Assembly: GCF_020742175.1 (NCBI RefSeq)
Contig: NZ_DYXM01000178.1
Location: 1-7,466, forward strand
Length of the DNA stretch: 7,466 bases
Direction: 5' to 3'
Source of the DNA: Dietzia timorensis
GTDB lineage: Bacteria; Actinomycetota; Actinomycetes; Mycobacteriales; Mycobacteriaceae
Shown here: positions 1 to 6,466 of the stretch, piece after piece
Layout: each line of letters starts with the position of its first letter
Position numbering within the stretch: position 1 is the first letter of the stretch
The notes under the pieces: generated by a model
The model's input: the letters and a program-made list of their open reading frames with translations, nothing else
What the model was told of the DNA's origin: nothing
The model's database searches: none
Program-made: the position numbers and the translations under genes

Positions 1-1
1 C

Positions 2-301
2 GACAAGATCGAAGAGGAGGACCCGAACACCGCCGAGGTACTCGACACGCTGCTGGACCTCTACTTCCTCGACATCGTCGATAAGAACAAGGGCTGGTTC
101 CTCGAGCACAACCGACTCACCACCGAGCGGACGAAGGCCGCGACGGCGTCCTATAACCGGCTGTGCCGTTCGCTGTCTTACTACGCCGACGATCTCATCA
201 AGGCGTTCGGCATCCCGGACATACTCACCGACGTCCCGATGCTCCGCGAGGCCGGCGTCGATCCGGCCGAGGGCGCCGAGCCGGCGGGGTACAAGAAGTA
301 A
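2..301 (+). CDS. C-terminal fragment of a putative acyl-CoA oxidase (5' end outside window)
   Basis: The open frame enters at base 2 and ends at TAA (299-301), giving the last 99 residues of a longer protein. The fragment is mainly helical in composition. It contains the run WFLEHNRLTTERTKA followed by YNRLCRSLSYYADDLIKAFG and then IPD. This resembles the C-terminal helical domain of bacterial acyl-CoA oxidases, where a W-F/M-EHGRLS-x-x-R-x-KA segment is followed by a helix and a short AFGIPD-like end. Such enzymes use FAD to convert acyl-CoA and O2 to trans-2-enoyl-CoA and H2O2 in fatty-acid breakdown. The FAD-binding and catalytic domains lie upstream of the window, so no active-site residue can be checked. 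An acyl-CoA dehydrogenase relative is the main alternative. The stop is followed by a stem-loop and then the mrp operon, so it looks like a separate transcription unit. Confidence 0.65.
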   Translation, partial: DKIEEEDPNTAEVLDTLLDLYFLDIVDKNKGWFLEHNRLTTERTKAATASYNRLCRSLSYYADDLIKAFGIPDILTDVPMLREAGVDPAEGAEPAGYKK

Positions 302-337
302 CCCGACCACGCCACCTTCCGGCGTCTCTCGCGCTCC

Positions 338-374
338 GCTCACCCGCCTTCGCCGCATGCGCAGGCGGGTGAGC
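338..374 (+). terminator. Perfect 11-bp GC-rich stem-loop, probable terminator of the upstream gene
   Basis: GCTCACCCGCC (338-348) is followed by a 15-base loop and its exact reverse complement GGCGGGTGAGC (364-374). The right arm is followed by TTTCCCC (375-381), a short T run rather than a full U tract. The loop contains a small palindrome, CGCATGCG (354-361). It lies 36 bp after the upstream stop codon and 62 bp before the mrpA start, where a terminator between two same-strand units is expected. The weak T tract is common in high-GC actinobacterial terminators. A protein-binding operator is a less likely reading. Confidence 0.65.
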
Positions 375-421
375 TTTCCCCAGCGTTCGTTTGGCTGACT
401 CCCGGACCGCCACCTCGCCAT

Positions 422-430
422 TGTTAAGGT
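422..430 (+). promoter_or_regulatory. Possible extended -10 element for mrpA, overlapping its weak Shine-Dalgarno
   Basis: TGTTAAGGT matches TGn followed by the actinobacterial -10 pattern TANNNT (TAAGGT, 425-430). Six bases (431-436) separate it from the A of the mrpA ATG at 437, the spacing expected if transcription starts at that A and makes a leaderless message. No good -35 hexamer is seen 16-18 bp upstream, but extended -10 promoters often lack one. The same bases include AAGGT (426-430), which could serve as a ribosome-binding site 6 bases before the ATG if the transcript starts further upstream. The sequence alone cannot separate the two readings. Confidence 0.35.
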
Positions 431-436
431 ATTTCT

Positions 437-3436
437 ATGACGCTTCTTCTCGGAATCGGAGCGTCAGCCCTTGCTACCGGCCTGGCGTGGCCGCTGTCCC
501 GCCTCATGGGACGGCAAGCGGGCTGGCCCCTGGCGATCCTCTACATCGCCGGGTTCGCCGCGCTCGTTCCTGAAGCGAGAACAGTCTTCTCGGGCGGCAC
601 CGGCTCGACGGCATCGATCCCGTGGGTTCCCGCACGAGGCTGGGACGCCGTCTTCATTGCCGAGCCCATCGGCATATTTTTCGCGCTCATCACCCTCGGG
701 ATCGGCGCGATCGTTCTGGTCTACTCCACGGCGTACTTCGACAAGACCGCCCCCGCCGAGGCGGGCACGATCCCCGCACACACCGAACCGCCACCGGGAA
801 CCCCGCTCGCAAAGGCCCCGGGATATGCCTTCTACCAGCTCATTGCCGTGTTCACGTTCGGGATGCTGCTATTGGTGCTCACCGACTCGCTCGCGGTGTT
901 GTACGTCGGCTGGGAGCTCACCTCGCTGGCCAGTTTCGCGCTCATCCTCACCTCCGGCCGCCCGGCCTTCGCCTCGGCGATGCGCACCCTGTCCGCGACA
1001 TTCGCCGGTGGACTCGCCCTTCTCGCCGCCATCGCTCTGGTGTGGATGTACTCGGGCACCGACCGGATCTCCGAGGCACTCGCCGGGCCCATGTGGAGCG
1101 ACGAGCCGCAGATCGCCGCGCTCATCGCCGTACTCGTCGCCGTCGCCGTGTTCTCCAAATCGGCGCAGTGGCCGTTCCACTACTGGCTCCCCGGCGCCAT
1201 GGCCGCAGCCACCCCGGTCTCGGCGTATCTGCATGCCGCGGCGGTGGTCAAAGCGGGTATCTTCCTCGCGATGCGCTTCTCCCCCGCATTCGCCGACATC
1301 TCGCTGTGGCGCACACTGCTCATCTCGTTCGGCCTCGGCACGGCGATCATGGCCGCGATCTTCGCCCTGCAGAAGTTCGACCTCAAGCAGCTCATGGCGT
1401 ACTCGACGGTGTCGCAGCTCGGTTGGATTATCGCGGCGATCGGCGTCGGCACCGACGCGGCGCTCGCCGCCGCGGCACTGCACACCCTCGCCCACGCGCT
1501 GTTCAAATCCGGACTGTTCATGCTCATCGGCGTCGTCGACCACGCCACCCACACCCGCGACATCCGCGAACTTCGACGAATCCCAGGGCGCATCCGGAAG
1601 CTGCCTGTCGCGTTCGTCGCCACGCTCGTCGGCGCCGCAGGCATGGCGGGGATCCCGCCCCTCCTCGGATTCGTGTCGAAGGAGTCCATGCTCACCGCGT
1701 TTTCCTCGCTGGATGACGGCGGAGGGCGCTGGATCGTCCTGGCCGCAGCGACTGTCGGCGCCATCGGCACATTCGCCTACTGCGCGCGCATCGTCCTCGC
1801 CGCGTTCGTCGACGAGGACCGATCCACGTCGAAGGCCCCCGAAGGCGCGGCCGCGTCGATCCACAAGGTGTCTCCGGTGCTGCTGTGGGCTGCGGCGATC
1901 CCTGCGCTCGTCGGCCTCCCGCTGGCGTTCTGGATGGCCCCACTCGACGGGTTCCTCGATGCCTTCGCGGCGGCCGCGATCCCCGGCTCCCATTACCATT
2001 CCCACCTTGCGTTGTGGCACGGGTTCGGCATCGAAATCGCCATCACCTCCGTCGTCATCGTCGTCGGTGCGCTGCTTGCGTGGTGGCGGCGTCCGATCGA
2101 GCGGGCCCTGAACCGCCCGCTGCTCCCGTTCGACGGGGCGGGCGCCTCGGATGCGCTGGACCGCGAGGTCACGCTCGCCGGGGCCGCGCTCGCGAAGCTC
2201 ACGGATTCCGATTCGCCCGCCCGGCACGTCGGCGCGCTACTGGCGACGATGTGCGGGCTCGCCGTGATCGGACTCCTCGCGATGTTCGGCTCCGGTGGTC
2301 CTGCGATGCTGCCGCCGCTGCAGCCGAACCTGAGCCGCGTGTCCGATGTGGTCCTGCTTCTCGCCATCGTCGTCGCGGTGATCGGCATGTGCGTCACCCG
2401 CTCGCGCGTGGCCACTGTCGTGCTGCTGTCGGCGGTCGGCATCTCGGTGACCGTGCAGATGTTCAGCCTCGGCGCGCCGGATGTCGGCCTGACCCAGCTC
2501 ATGGTCGAGGCGATCACGGTAATCGTGTTCCTCCTCGTTCTGCGCCGACTCCCGACGCACTTCCGCCGACCTTCGCGTGGACGGCATTCGGCCGGCCTCG
2601 TGATGGCGGCACTCGTCGGGGTCGGCGCGACCGTCGGAACGCTCGTACTCACCTCGCGCCGCGAACGCTCGGACCTCGGCGAATACCTGCTCGCGAACAC
2701 CGAGGAGATCAGCGGCGGGCACAATGTCGTCAACGTCATCCTCGTCGAGTTCCGCGCGTTGGATACCTTCGGCGAACTGTCCGTACTCGGCATGGCCGGC
2801 ATAGCGATTGCCGCGGTGATCGCCTCGATGCGCGGGCGCTACCTAGACCCGGGCGACTCACTCGAGACGCCGTTCACCGAGCTGGAGGGCCGCCCCGAGC
2901 GGGTCCGCCGGGCATTCGGCGACGTCCGCCGCAACACCGTTCCGCTACGGCTGGTCGTGTGGTTCGCGGCTCCCGTGCTGATGGCGGTGGCCGCGCTGCT
3001 GTTCTGGCGCGGGCACAGCAAGCCCGGTGGCGGCTTTATCGCGGCGCTCGTCGCGTCGGCGGCCGTCGCACTGATCTACCTGTCCAGGGACACCGACCGC
3101 CCGCTGACCAGGCAGAATACCCCGTCCGTCGTCATCGGTATTGGGCTCTTACTTGCCGGCGGCACCGGCGTGGCCGGTTATCTGTGGGGCACGTTCCTCG
3201 AACCCAGGCATTGGGAGGTCGCGGGGATTGCGCTGTCGAGTTCGCTCGTGTTCGACCTCGGTGTGTCTTTCGCGGTGCTCGGACTCGTGATGCTGACAAT
3301 CAACCTGCTCGGTATGGGAAGGCTACGCCCGAACGGCGAGGAACCCGCGAGGGAAAGCGAGTCGACTGCGCCGGACGACGATAGGCCCGAAGAGGCCACC
3401 CGACCCCGCGACACCGAAAAGGAGGCTGCCGAATGA
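437..3436 (+). CDS. mrpA: Mrp Na+/H+ antiporter subunit A fused to subunit B (MrpA-MrpB)
   Basis: Largest subunit of the antiporter, 999 residues with more than twenty hydrophobic segments. Residues about 70-455 form the NuoL/ND5-like proton-channel part. WELTS carries the TM5 glutamate (Glu160). The FSKSAQWPFHYWLPGAM segment has the TM7 lysine (Lys241) and His248. Lys272, Lys317, His349, Lys357 and the TM12 lysine in GIPPLLGFVSKE (Lys415) are also present. Residues about 635-705 match the MbhD domain (GAPDVGLTQLMVEAITV, Glu691) and about 718-800 the MbhE domain (GGHNVVNVILVEFRALDT). Residues about 838-960 are an MrpB (MnhB) domain with GHSKPGGGF, so subunit B is fused on rather than separate. 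A charged tail follows (962-999). Bacillus MrpA is near 800 residues; the extra length is mainly the B domain. First gene of the operon; its ATG has AAGGT 6 bases upstream. The stop overlaps mrpC by ATGA. Confidence 0.96.
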   Translation: MTLLLGIGASALATGLAWPLSRLMGRQAGWPLAILYIAGFAALVPEARTVFSGGTGSTASIPWVPARGWDAVFIAEPIGIFFALITLGIGAIVLVYSTAYFDKTAPAEAGTIPAHTEPPPGTPLAKAPGYAFYQLIAVFTFGMLLLVLTDSLAVLYVGWELTSLASFALILTSGRPAFASAMRTLSATFAGGLALLAAIALVWMYSGTDRISEALAGPMWSDEPQIAALIAVLVAVAVFSKSAQWPFHYWLPGAMAAATPVSAYLHAAAVVKAGIFLAMRFSPAFADISLWRTLLISFGLGTAIMAAIFALQKFDLKQLMAYSTVSQLGWIIAAIGVGTDAALAAAALHTLAHALFKSGLFMLIGVVDHATHTRDIRELRRIPGRIRKLPVAFVATLVGAAGMAGIPPLLGFVSKESMLTAFSSLDDGGGRWIVLAAATVGAIGTFAYCARIVLAAFVDEDRSTSKAPEGAAASIHKVSPVLLWAAAIPALVGLPLAFWMAPLDGFLDAFAAAAIPGSHYHSHLALWHGFGIEIAITSVVIVVGALLAWWRRPIERALNRPLLPFDGAGASDALDREVTLAGAALAKLTDSDSPARHVGALLATMCGLAVIGLLAMFGSGGPAMLPPLQPNLSRVSDVVLLLAIVVAVIGMCVTRSRVATVVLLSAVGISVTVQMFSLGAPDVGLTQLMVEAITVIVFLLVLRRLPTHFRRPSRGRHSAGLVMAALVGVGATVGTLVLTSRRERSDLGEYLLANTEEISGGHNVVNVILVEFRALDTFGELSVLGMAGIAIAAVIASMRGRYLDPGDSLETPFTELEGRPERVRRAFGDVRRNTVPLRLVVWFAAPVLMAVAALLFWRGHSKPGGGFIAALVASAAVALIYLSRDTDRPLTRQNTPSVVIGIGLLLAGGTGVAGYLWGTFLEPRHWEVAGIALSSSLVFDLGVSFAVLGLVMLTINLLGMGRLRPNGEEPARESESTAPDDDRPEEATRPRDTEKEAAE

Positions 3437-3759
3437 TTCTCGCAGTGACGATCGGTGTGCTCCTTGCGGGCGCGACGTACTTGATGCTCCAACGCGACAT
3501 GCTGCGCGTGGTGTTCGGACTGACGCTGCTCAGCCATGGGGTCAACCTGCTGCTCCTCGCCACCGGCGTCGGCGCGTGGCGTGGTGAACCTCTAGAGGGC
3601 CGCACCGGTATCGACGAGGCCGCCGATCCACTTCCGCAGGCATTCGTGCTCACCGCGATCGTCATCTCGATGGCGGTGTCGATCTTCATGTGCGCGATCG
3701 CGGTGATCGGCCGCAACGACGACACCGAGGCCGCGCCGGCGACGGGAGGTAGAGCATGA
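3433..3759 (+). CDS. mrpC: Mrp Na+/H+ antiporter subunit C (NuoK-like)
   Basis: A 108-residue membrane protein, close to the usual length of about 110. Three hydrophobic helices lie at about residues 2-19, 25-46 and 70-92, the NuoK/MnhC layout. Diagnostic motifs are SHGVNLLLLA in helix 2 and DPLPQAFVLTAIVISMA at the start of helix 3, both hallmarks of MrpC. The protein sits between MrpA and MrpD in the complex and corresponds to complex I subunit NuoK. The start overlaps the mrpA stop (ATGA, 3433-3436). It has a strong Shine-Dalgarno, AAGGAGG at 3419-3425, seven bases upstream. A short hydrophilic tail follows the last helix. Its position between mrpA and mrpD is the standard order once mrpB is absorbed into mrpA. 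Confidence 0.96.
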   Translation: MILAVTIGVLLAGATYLMLQRDMLRVVFGLTLLSHGVNLLLLATGVGAWRGEPLEGRTGIDEAADPLPQAFVLTAIVISMAVSIFMCAIAVIGRNDDTEAAPATGGRA

Positions 3760-5459
3760 CCGACGTCGGCACTCTCCTTCCGCTGTTCCTCGGCGTCCCC
3801 ATCATCGGCGCTGCGCTCGCCGTGTTGTCCCCGTGGCTCTGGGCGCGACGGGCACTGGTGTATGCGGTGCCGCTGGCAGCGCTCGTGGGTGGCGTGGCGC
3901 TCATCATCCACCACAGCTCTACGCCCGTTGAAGCCGTGGGTTTCGGCGCGTACGTGCCCGGGGTGGCGATCCCGTTCGTGTCCGACACGTTTTCCGCGCT
4001 CATGCTCGCGGTGTGTTCCGGCGTCGCGATTCTCGCGATCTGGCTTTCCGATGCGACCGGAGAGATAAGCCGCTCCCGCTTCTTCCCCGCGCTCGTGTTG
4101 CTCCTGCTCGGCGGAGTCAACGGCGCCCTGCTCACGGCGGACCTGTTCAACCTTTTCGTGTGGGTCGAGGTCATGCTCATGCCCTCGTATGCGCTGCTCG
4201 CGCTCGCCGGCGGGGCAAAGCGGATCGCCGCGGGCCGGCTGTTCGTGGTGATCAACCTGCTCACCTCGACGCTGCTCGTTGCCGGCGTCGGGTTGGTCTA
4301 CGCGGTGTCGGGGTCGGTGAACCTTGCAGCGCTCGCCGGTGCTGCGCGCGAGGACGGACGTCTCGCGTTCGCGCTCGGCCTCGTCGTGCTGGCACTGTGC
4401 ATCAAGTCCGGCGCGGTGCCCGTCCACGGCTGGCTGCCGCAGACGTACCCGAGCACGAGTTCCGGGGTGATGGCGCTGTTCGCCGGCCTGCATACGAAGG
4501 TCGCGCTGTACGCCGTGATCCGGATCTGGACCACGGCATTCGACCTCGACCCTGCGTGGGGTTGGATCATGCTCGCCGCGGCGCTTACGACGACGCTGGT
4601 AGGTGCGATCGCCTCGGCATCCGGTTCGCGCATCCGCGGGGTGCTCGCGTGGCAGATGGTCTCGGGGGTCGGCGTCATCCTCGCGTCCCTCGCCGTCGGC
4701 ACGACGAAGGTGGCCGGCGAGCAGGGGCCGCAACTGGCGACGTCCATCGTCGCCGTCGCGCTCACCGGCGCGATCGTGTACATGATCCACCACATGCTCA
4801 CCATCGGCGGCTTGCTTTCCGCGTTCGGCGCGTTCGAGCACCACTACAGCGCGCCGAGGCTCACCGGGCCGGGCGCACTGCGCGGAATGTGGTGGCGCGA
4901 GAGGCCGATGGCGTTTGTGACGATCGTGCTCATCGCCTCGCTCGTCGGCCTTCCACTCACCAGCGGGCTCGTCGCGAAATTCGAGGTCGTGCGCGCCGGC
5001 GCGATGGCTGGCGGCTGGCCGGGTCTCATAATGCTCGGCGTCGTGTGCGTGGGCTGGTTCGTCGGGCTGATCGCGATGATCCGCCTGTGGAAGCACACCA
5101 TGTGGGACACCGAGGACGCCGACACTGAAGACGCTGACGACGAGCCCGCCGATCCCGAAGAACACGCTGAAACGACGGTGGCGCCACCCCGGCGCATGTC
5201 CGTCGCGCTGACGGCGCCGGCGATGATCTTCGCGGCGGCTAGCATCGCGATGTTCTTCGGTTACCAGCCGCTCGCGCAGACCGTGGACCGCGCCGTCGTC
5301 GGTCTCATCGACTCTCGTGATTATGTCGAGGCGGTACTCGGCTCCGATGCGATCGACGGTGAGTACATGGTGCCGCCGCTCGACCAAGACGCCGACTTCC
5401 GGCAGCTCGCCGGCGATGACGCGGCCGAAACTGTCGGCGCCGAGGGAGGCGACCAGTGA
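3756..5459 (+). CDS. mrpD: Mrp Na+/H+ antiporter subunit D (NuoN/NuoM-like)
   Basis: A 567-residue antiporter-like proton channel subunit; many MrpD proteins are near 500 residues, and the excess is mainly a C-terminal hydrophilic loop and tail. ADLFNLFVWVEVMLMPSYAL places the TM5 glutamate at Glu138. IKSGAVPVHGWLPQTYPS places the TM7 lysine at Lys217, with His224 nearby. GLHTKVALYAVIR supplies Lys248, and LPLTSGLVAKFE supplies the TM12 lysine, Lys408. These match the charged residues along the membrane in complex I antiporter subunits. The segment IHHMLTIGG (344-352) lacks the lysine often found after HHMLV in this helix. Residues 451-472 form a very acidic loop with a DTEDA duplication, followed by a last helix (about 483-502) and an acidic tail. 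The start overlaps mrpC by ATGA and has GGGAGGT at 3744-3750; the stop overlaps the mrpE start. Confidence 0.95.
   Translation: MTDVGTLLPLFLGVPIIGAALAVLSPWLWARRALVYAVPLAALVGGVALIIHHSSTPVEAVGFGAYVPGVAIPFVSDTFSALMLAVCSGVAILAIWLSDATGEISRSRFFPALVLLLLGGVNGALLTADLFNLFVWVEVMLMPSYALLALAGGAKRIAAGRLFVVINLLTSTLLVAGVGLVYAVSGSVNLAALAGAAREDGRLAFALGLVVLALCIKSGAVPVHGWLPQTYPSTSSGVMALFAGLHTKVALYAVIRIWTTAFDLDPAWGWIMLAAALTTTLVGAIASASGSRIRGVLAWQMVSGVGVILASLAVGTTKVAGEQGPQLATSIVAVALTGAIVYMIHHMLTIGGLLSAFGAFEHHYSAPRLTGPGALRGMWWRERPMAFVTIVLIASLVGLPLTSGLVAKFEVVRAGAMAGGWPGLIMLGVVCVGWFVGLIAMIRLWKHTMWDTEDADTEDADDEPADPEEHAETTVAPPRRMSVALTAPAMIFAAASIAMFFGYQPLAQTVDRAVVGLIDSRDYVEAVLGSDAIDGEYMVPPLDQDADFRQLAGDDAAETVGAEGGDQ
5444..5449 (+). 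promoter_or_regulatory. Shine-Dalgarno that bears on the mrpE start choice
   Basis: GGGAGG lies 6 bases before GTG 5456 and 9 bases before the next in-frame codon ATG 5459. The GTG gives the 4-bp GTGA overlap seen as ATGA at the other junctions. The ATG gives a TGATG-type 1-bp overlap. Spacing slightly favours GTG, codon identity favours ATG, and the product differs by a single residue. Confidence 0.6.
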
Positions 5460-5833
5460 TGCTGCGCCAGATAGCCAACGCCCCCGTCGTCGCGGCGTGG
5501 ATGGGGTGGCAGATCCTGCTGGCCACGCTCGGGGTGATCCGCGCGGCGTTCTCACCCGCGCCGATCGGGCCGCCGATCATCGTGCGCTACGACCTCGTCG
5601 GAAAGAGCGACCTCCAGGCGACGGCGTTGTCGTGGGCGATCACCGTCACCCCGTCGACGCTCGTCCTCGGGATCGGGGACGACGAACTGTATGTCCACTG
5701 CGTCCTCGGAGGGGACCGCGAGGAGATCGTCGCCGAGATCGCCGAAATGGAACGGCGTCTTTTGACGGTGCTCTCTCCGCCGTCATCGCCGGAAAACCGC
5801 AAGGCGGCCGAAGCGAAGGGAGCGAAGCGATGA
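5456..5833 (+). CDS. mrpE: Mrp Na+/H+ antiporter subunit E, short form
   Basis: A 125-residue protein of the MnhE/MrpE family. One hydrophobic segment (about residues 8-31) is followed by a soluble domain with ATALSWAITVTPSTLVLGIG and then ELYVHCV. This is the family core, where T-x-TPGT-like residues precede a strand and YVH. The C-terminal part is helical and charged (EEIVAEIAEMERRLL), followed by a basic tail. Family members such as Bacillus MrpE are about 158 residues and begin with additional membrane helices; here the protein starts at the point equivalent to the later helix, so roughly 40-50 N-terminal residues are missing. The reading frame is intact and fits the operon exactly, so this is probably a short lineage form rather than a broken gene. 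MrpE is needed for full assembly or activity of Mrp complexes in studied systems. GTG start chosen for overlap and spacing; ATG 5459 is possible. Confidence 0.88.
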   Translation: MMLRQIANAPVVAAWMGWQILLATLGVIRAAFSPAPIGPPIIVRYDLVGKSDLQATALSWAITVTPSTLVLGIGDDELYVHCVLGGDREEIVAEIAEMERRLLTVLSPPSSPENRKAAEAKGAKR

Positions 5834-6102
5834 GTGTGTTGCTCGCCTGGCTGTTGGGCGTGGCCCTGGGAATCCTGGCGTTGTCCCTCGTGGGCACCGT
5901 GGTGAGGATCGTTCTCGGGCCCGACGACGCCACCCGGATCGTGCTCGCGGACATGGTGTTCTTCGGCGCGCTTGCGCTGTTCACCGTGTTCGTCATGTGG
6001 CGCGGCTCGGCAGTGGCTGTGGACGTGGTTCTTCTCGGCTCGCTCATCGGCGTGCTGTCCACCGTCGCGCTCGCGCGGATGATCTCGAGGGGGCGTAGAT
6101 GA
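5830..6102 (+). CDS. mrpF: Mrp Na+/H+ antiporter subunit F
   Basis: A 90-residue protein with three transmembrane helices at about residues 4-29, 37-57 and 61-84, the size and layout of MrpF/MnhF. The loop-to-helix-2 segment reads GPDDATRIVLADMV. The family usually has GPxxxDRVVALD here, so the second aspartate (Asp41) is kept while the first is Thr35. Helix 3 begins with AVAVDVVLLG (Asp65) and ends in VALARMI, both typical. The same frame is open further upstream inside mrpD/mrpE, but the true start is ATG 5830: it has AAGGGAG at 5816-5822, seven bases upstream, and overlaps the mrpE stop by ATGA. The product is a small membrane subunit next to MrpA and MrpG in the assembled complex. Confidence 0.94.
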   Translation: MSVLLAWLLGVALGILALSLVGTVVRIVLGPDDATRIVLADMVFFGALALFTVFVMWRGSAVAVDVVLLGSLIGVLSTVALARMISRGRR

Positions 6103-6461
6103 CCGGCAGCGATTTCTCTTCTTCGGTGTGGACGGACCTCGCGGTCGGGGTGCCTGCGATCCTCGGCGCGCTGTGTTTCCTCGCCGCGACGCTGGCCGTG
6201 AACCGGGTGCACGACGCGCTCGGCCGGATCAACACGATGTCCGTGGCGACCGGGCTCGGCATGGTGTTGTTCATCGTCGCCGCGTTCGCGCATGTCACAG
6301 TTCGCGAGGGATTCAGCTTCGTCGTGCTCGCGGAGGCGCTTGTTGCCGTGTTCGCGACGTTCGTCGTCGTGACCATCGCGTCGATGACGATCGCGCGCGC
6401 GGTGTTCATGACCGGCGCCGAGCTCGATCCGGACACAGACACGCGCGATCTCGACGAGTAG
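6099..6461 (+). CDS. mrpG: Mrp Na+/H+ antiporter subunit G
   Basis: A 120-residue protein with three hydrophobic helices at about residues 14-35, 48-67 and 77-102, matching MnhG/MrpG (usually 105-130 residues). The helix 1 to helix 2 connection reads AVNRVHDALGRINTMSVATGLG. In the family this is normally close to LLRFPDVYTRLHAATKxxTLG; Arg43 and the following glycine pattern are retained, but the LHAAT core is altered to INTMS. The end of helix 3 (IARAVFMTG) is followed by an acidic tail (ELDPDTDTRDLDE). The ATG overlaps the mrpF stop (ATGA, 6099-6102) and has GAGGGGG at 6087-6093. It is the last gene of the operon; TAG at 6459-6461 lies 5 bp from the stop of a gene on the opposite strand. 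Confidence 0.92.
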   Translation: MTGSDFSSSVWTDLAVGVPAILGALCFLAATLAVNRVHDALGRINTMSVATGLGMVLFIVAAFAHVTVREGFSFVVLAEALVAVFATFVVVTIASMTIARAVFMTGAELDPDTDTRDLDE

Positions 6462-6466
6462 CGCCT

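Noticed and set aside
471..2111. A 546-codon plus-strand frame inside mrpA, and similar frames at 869-2227 (minus) and 1885-3384 (plus)
   Set aside because: Products are Arg/Ser/Pro-rich shadows of mrpA in other frames, without ribosome sites or recognisable motifs.
3300..5555. A 751-codon open frame on the minus strand opposite mrpC, mrpD and the mrpA end
   Set aside because: It lies opposite well-supported Mrp genes, its product is a His/Arg/Asp/Glu-rich low-complexity string with no fold-like pattern, and long antisense frames are expected in GC-rich coding DNA.
5317..5829. Upstream extension of the mrpF frame into mrpD and mrpE
   Set aside because: The extension is Arg/Pro-rich and overlaps two real genes; the membrane protein proper begins at ATG 5830 with a good ribosome site.
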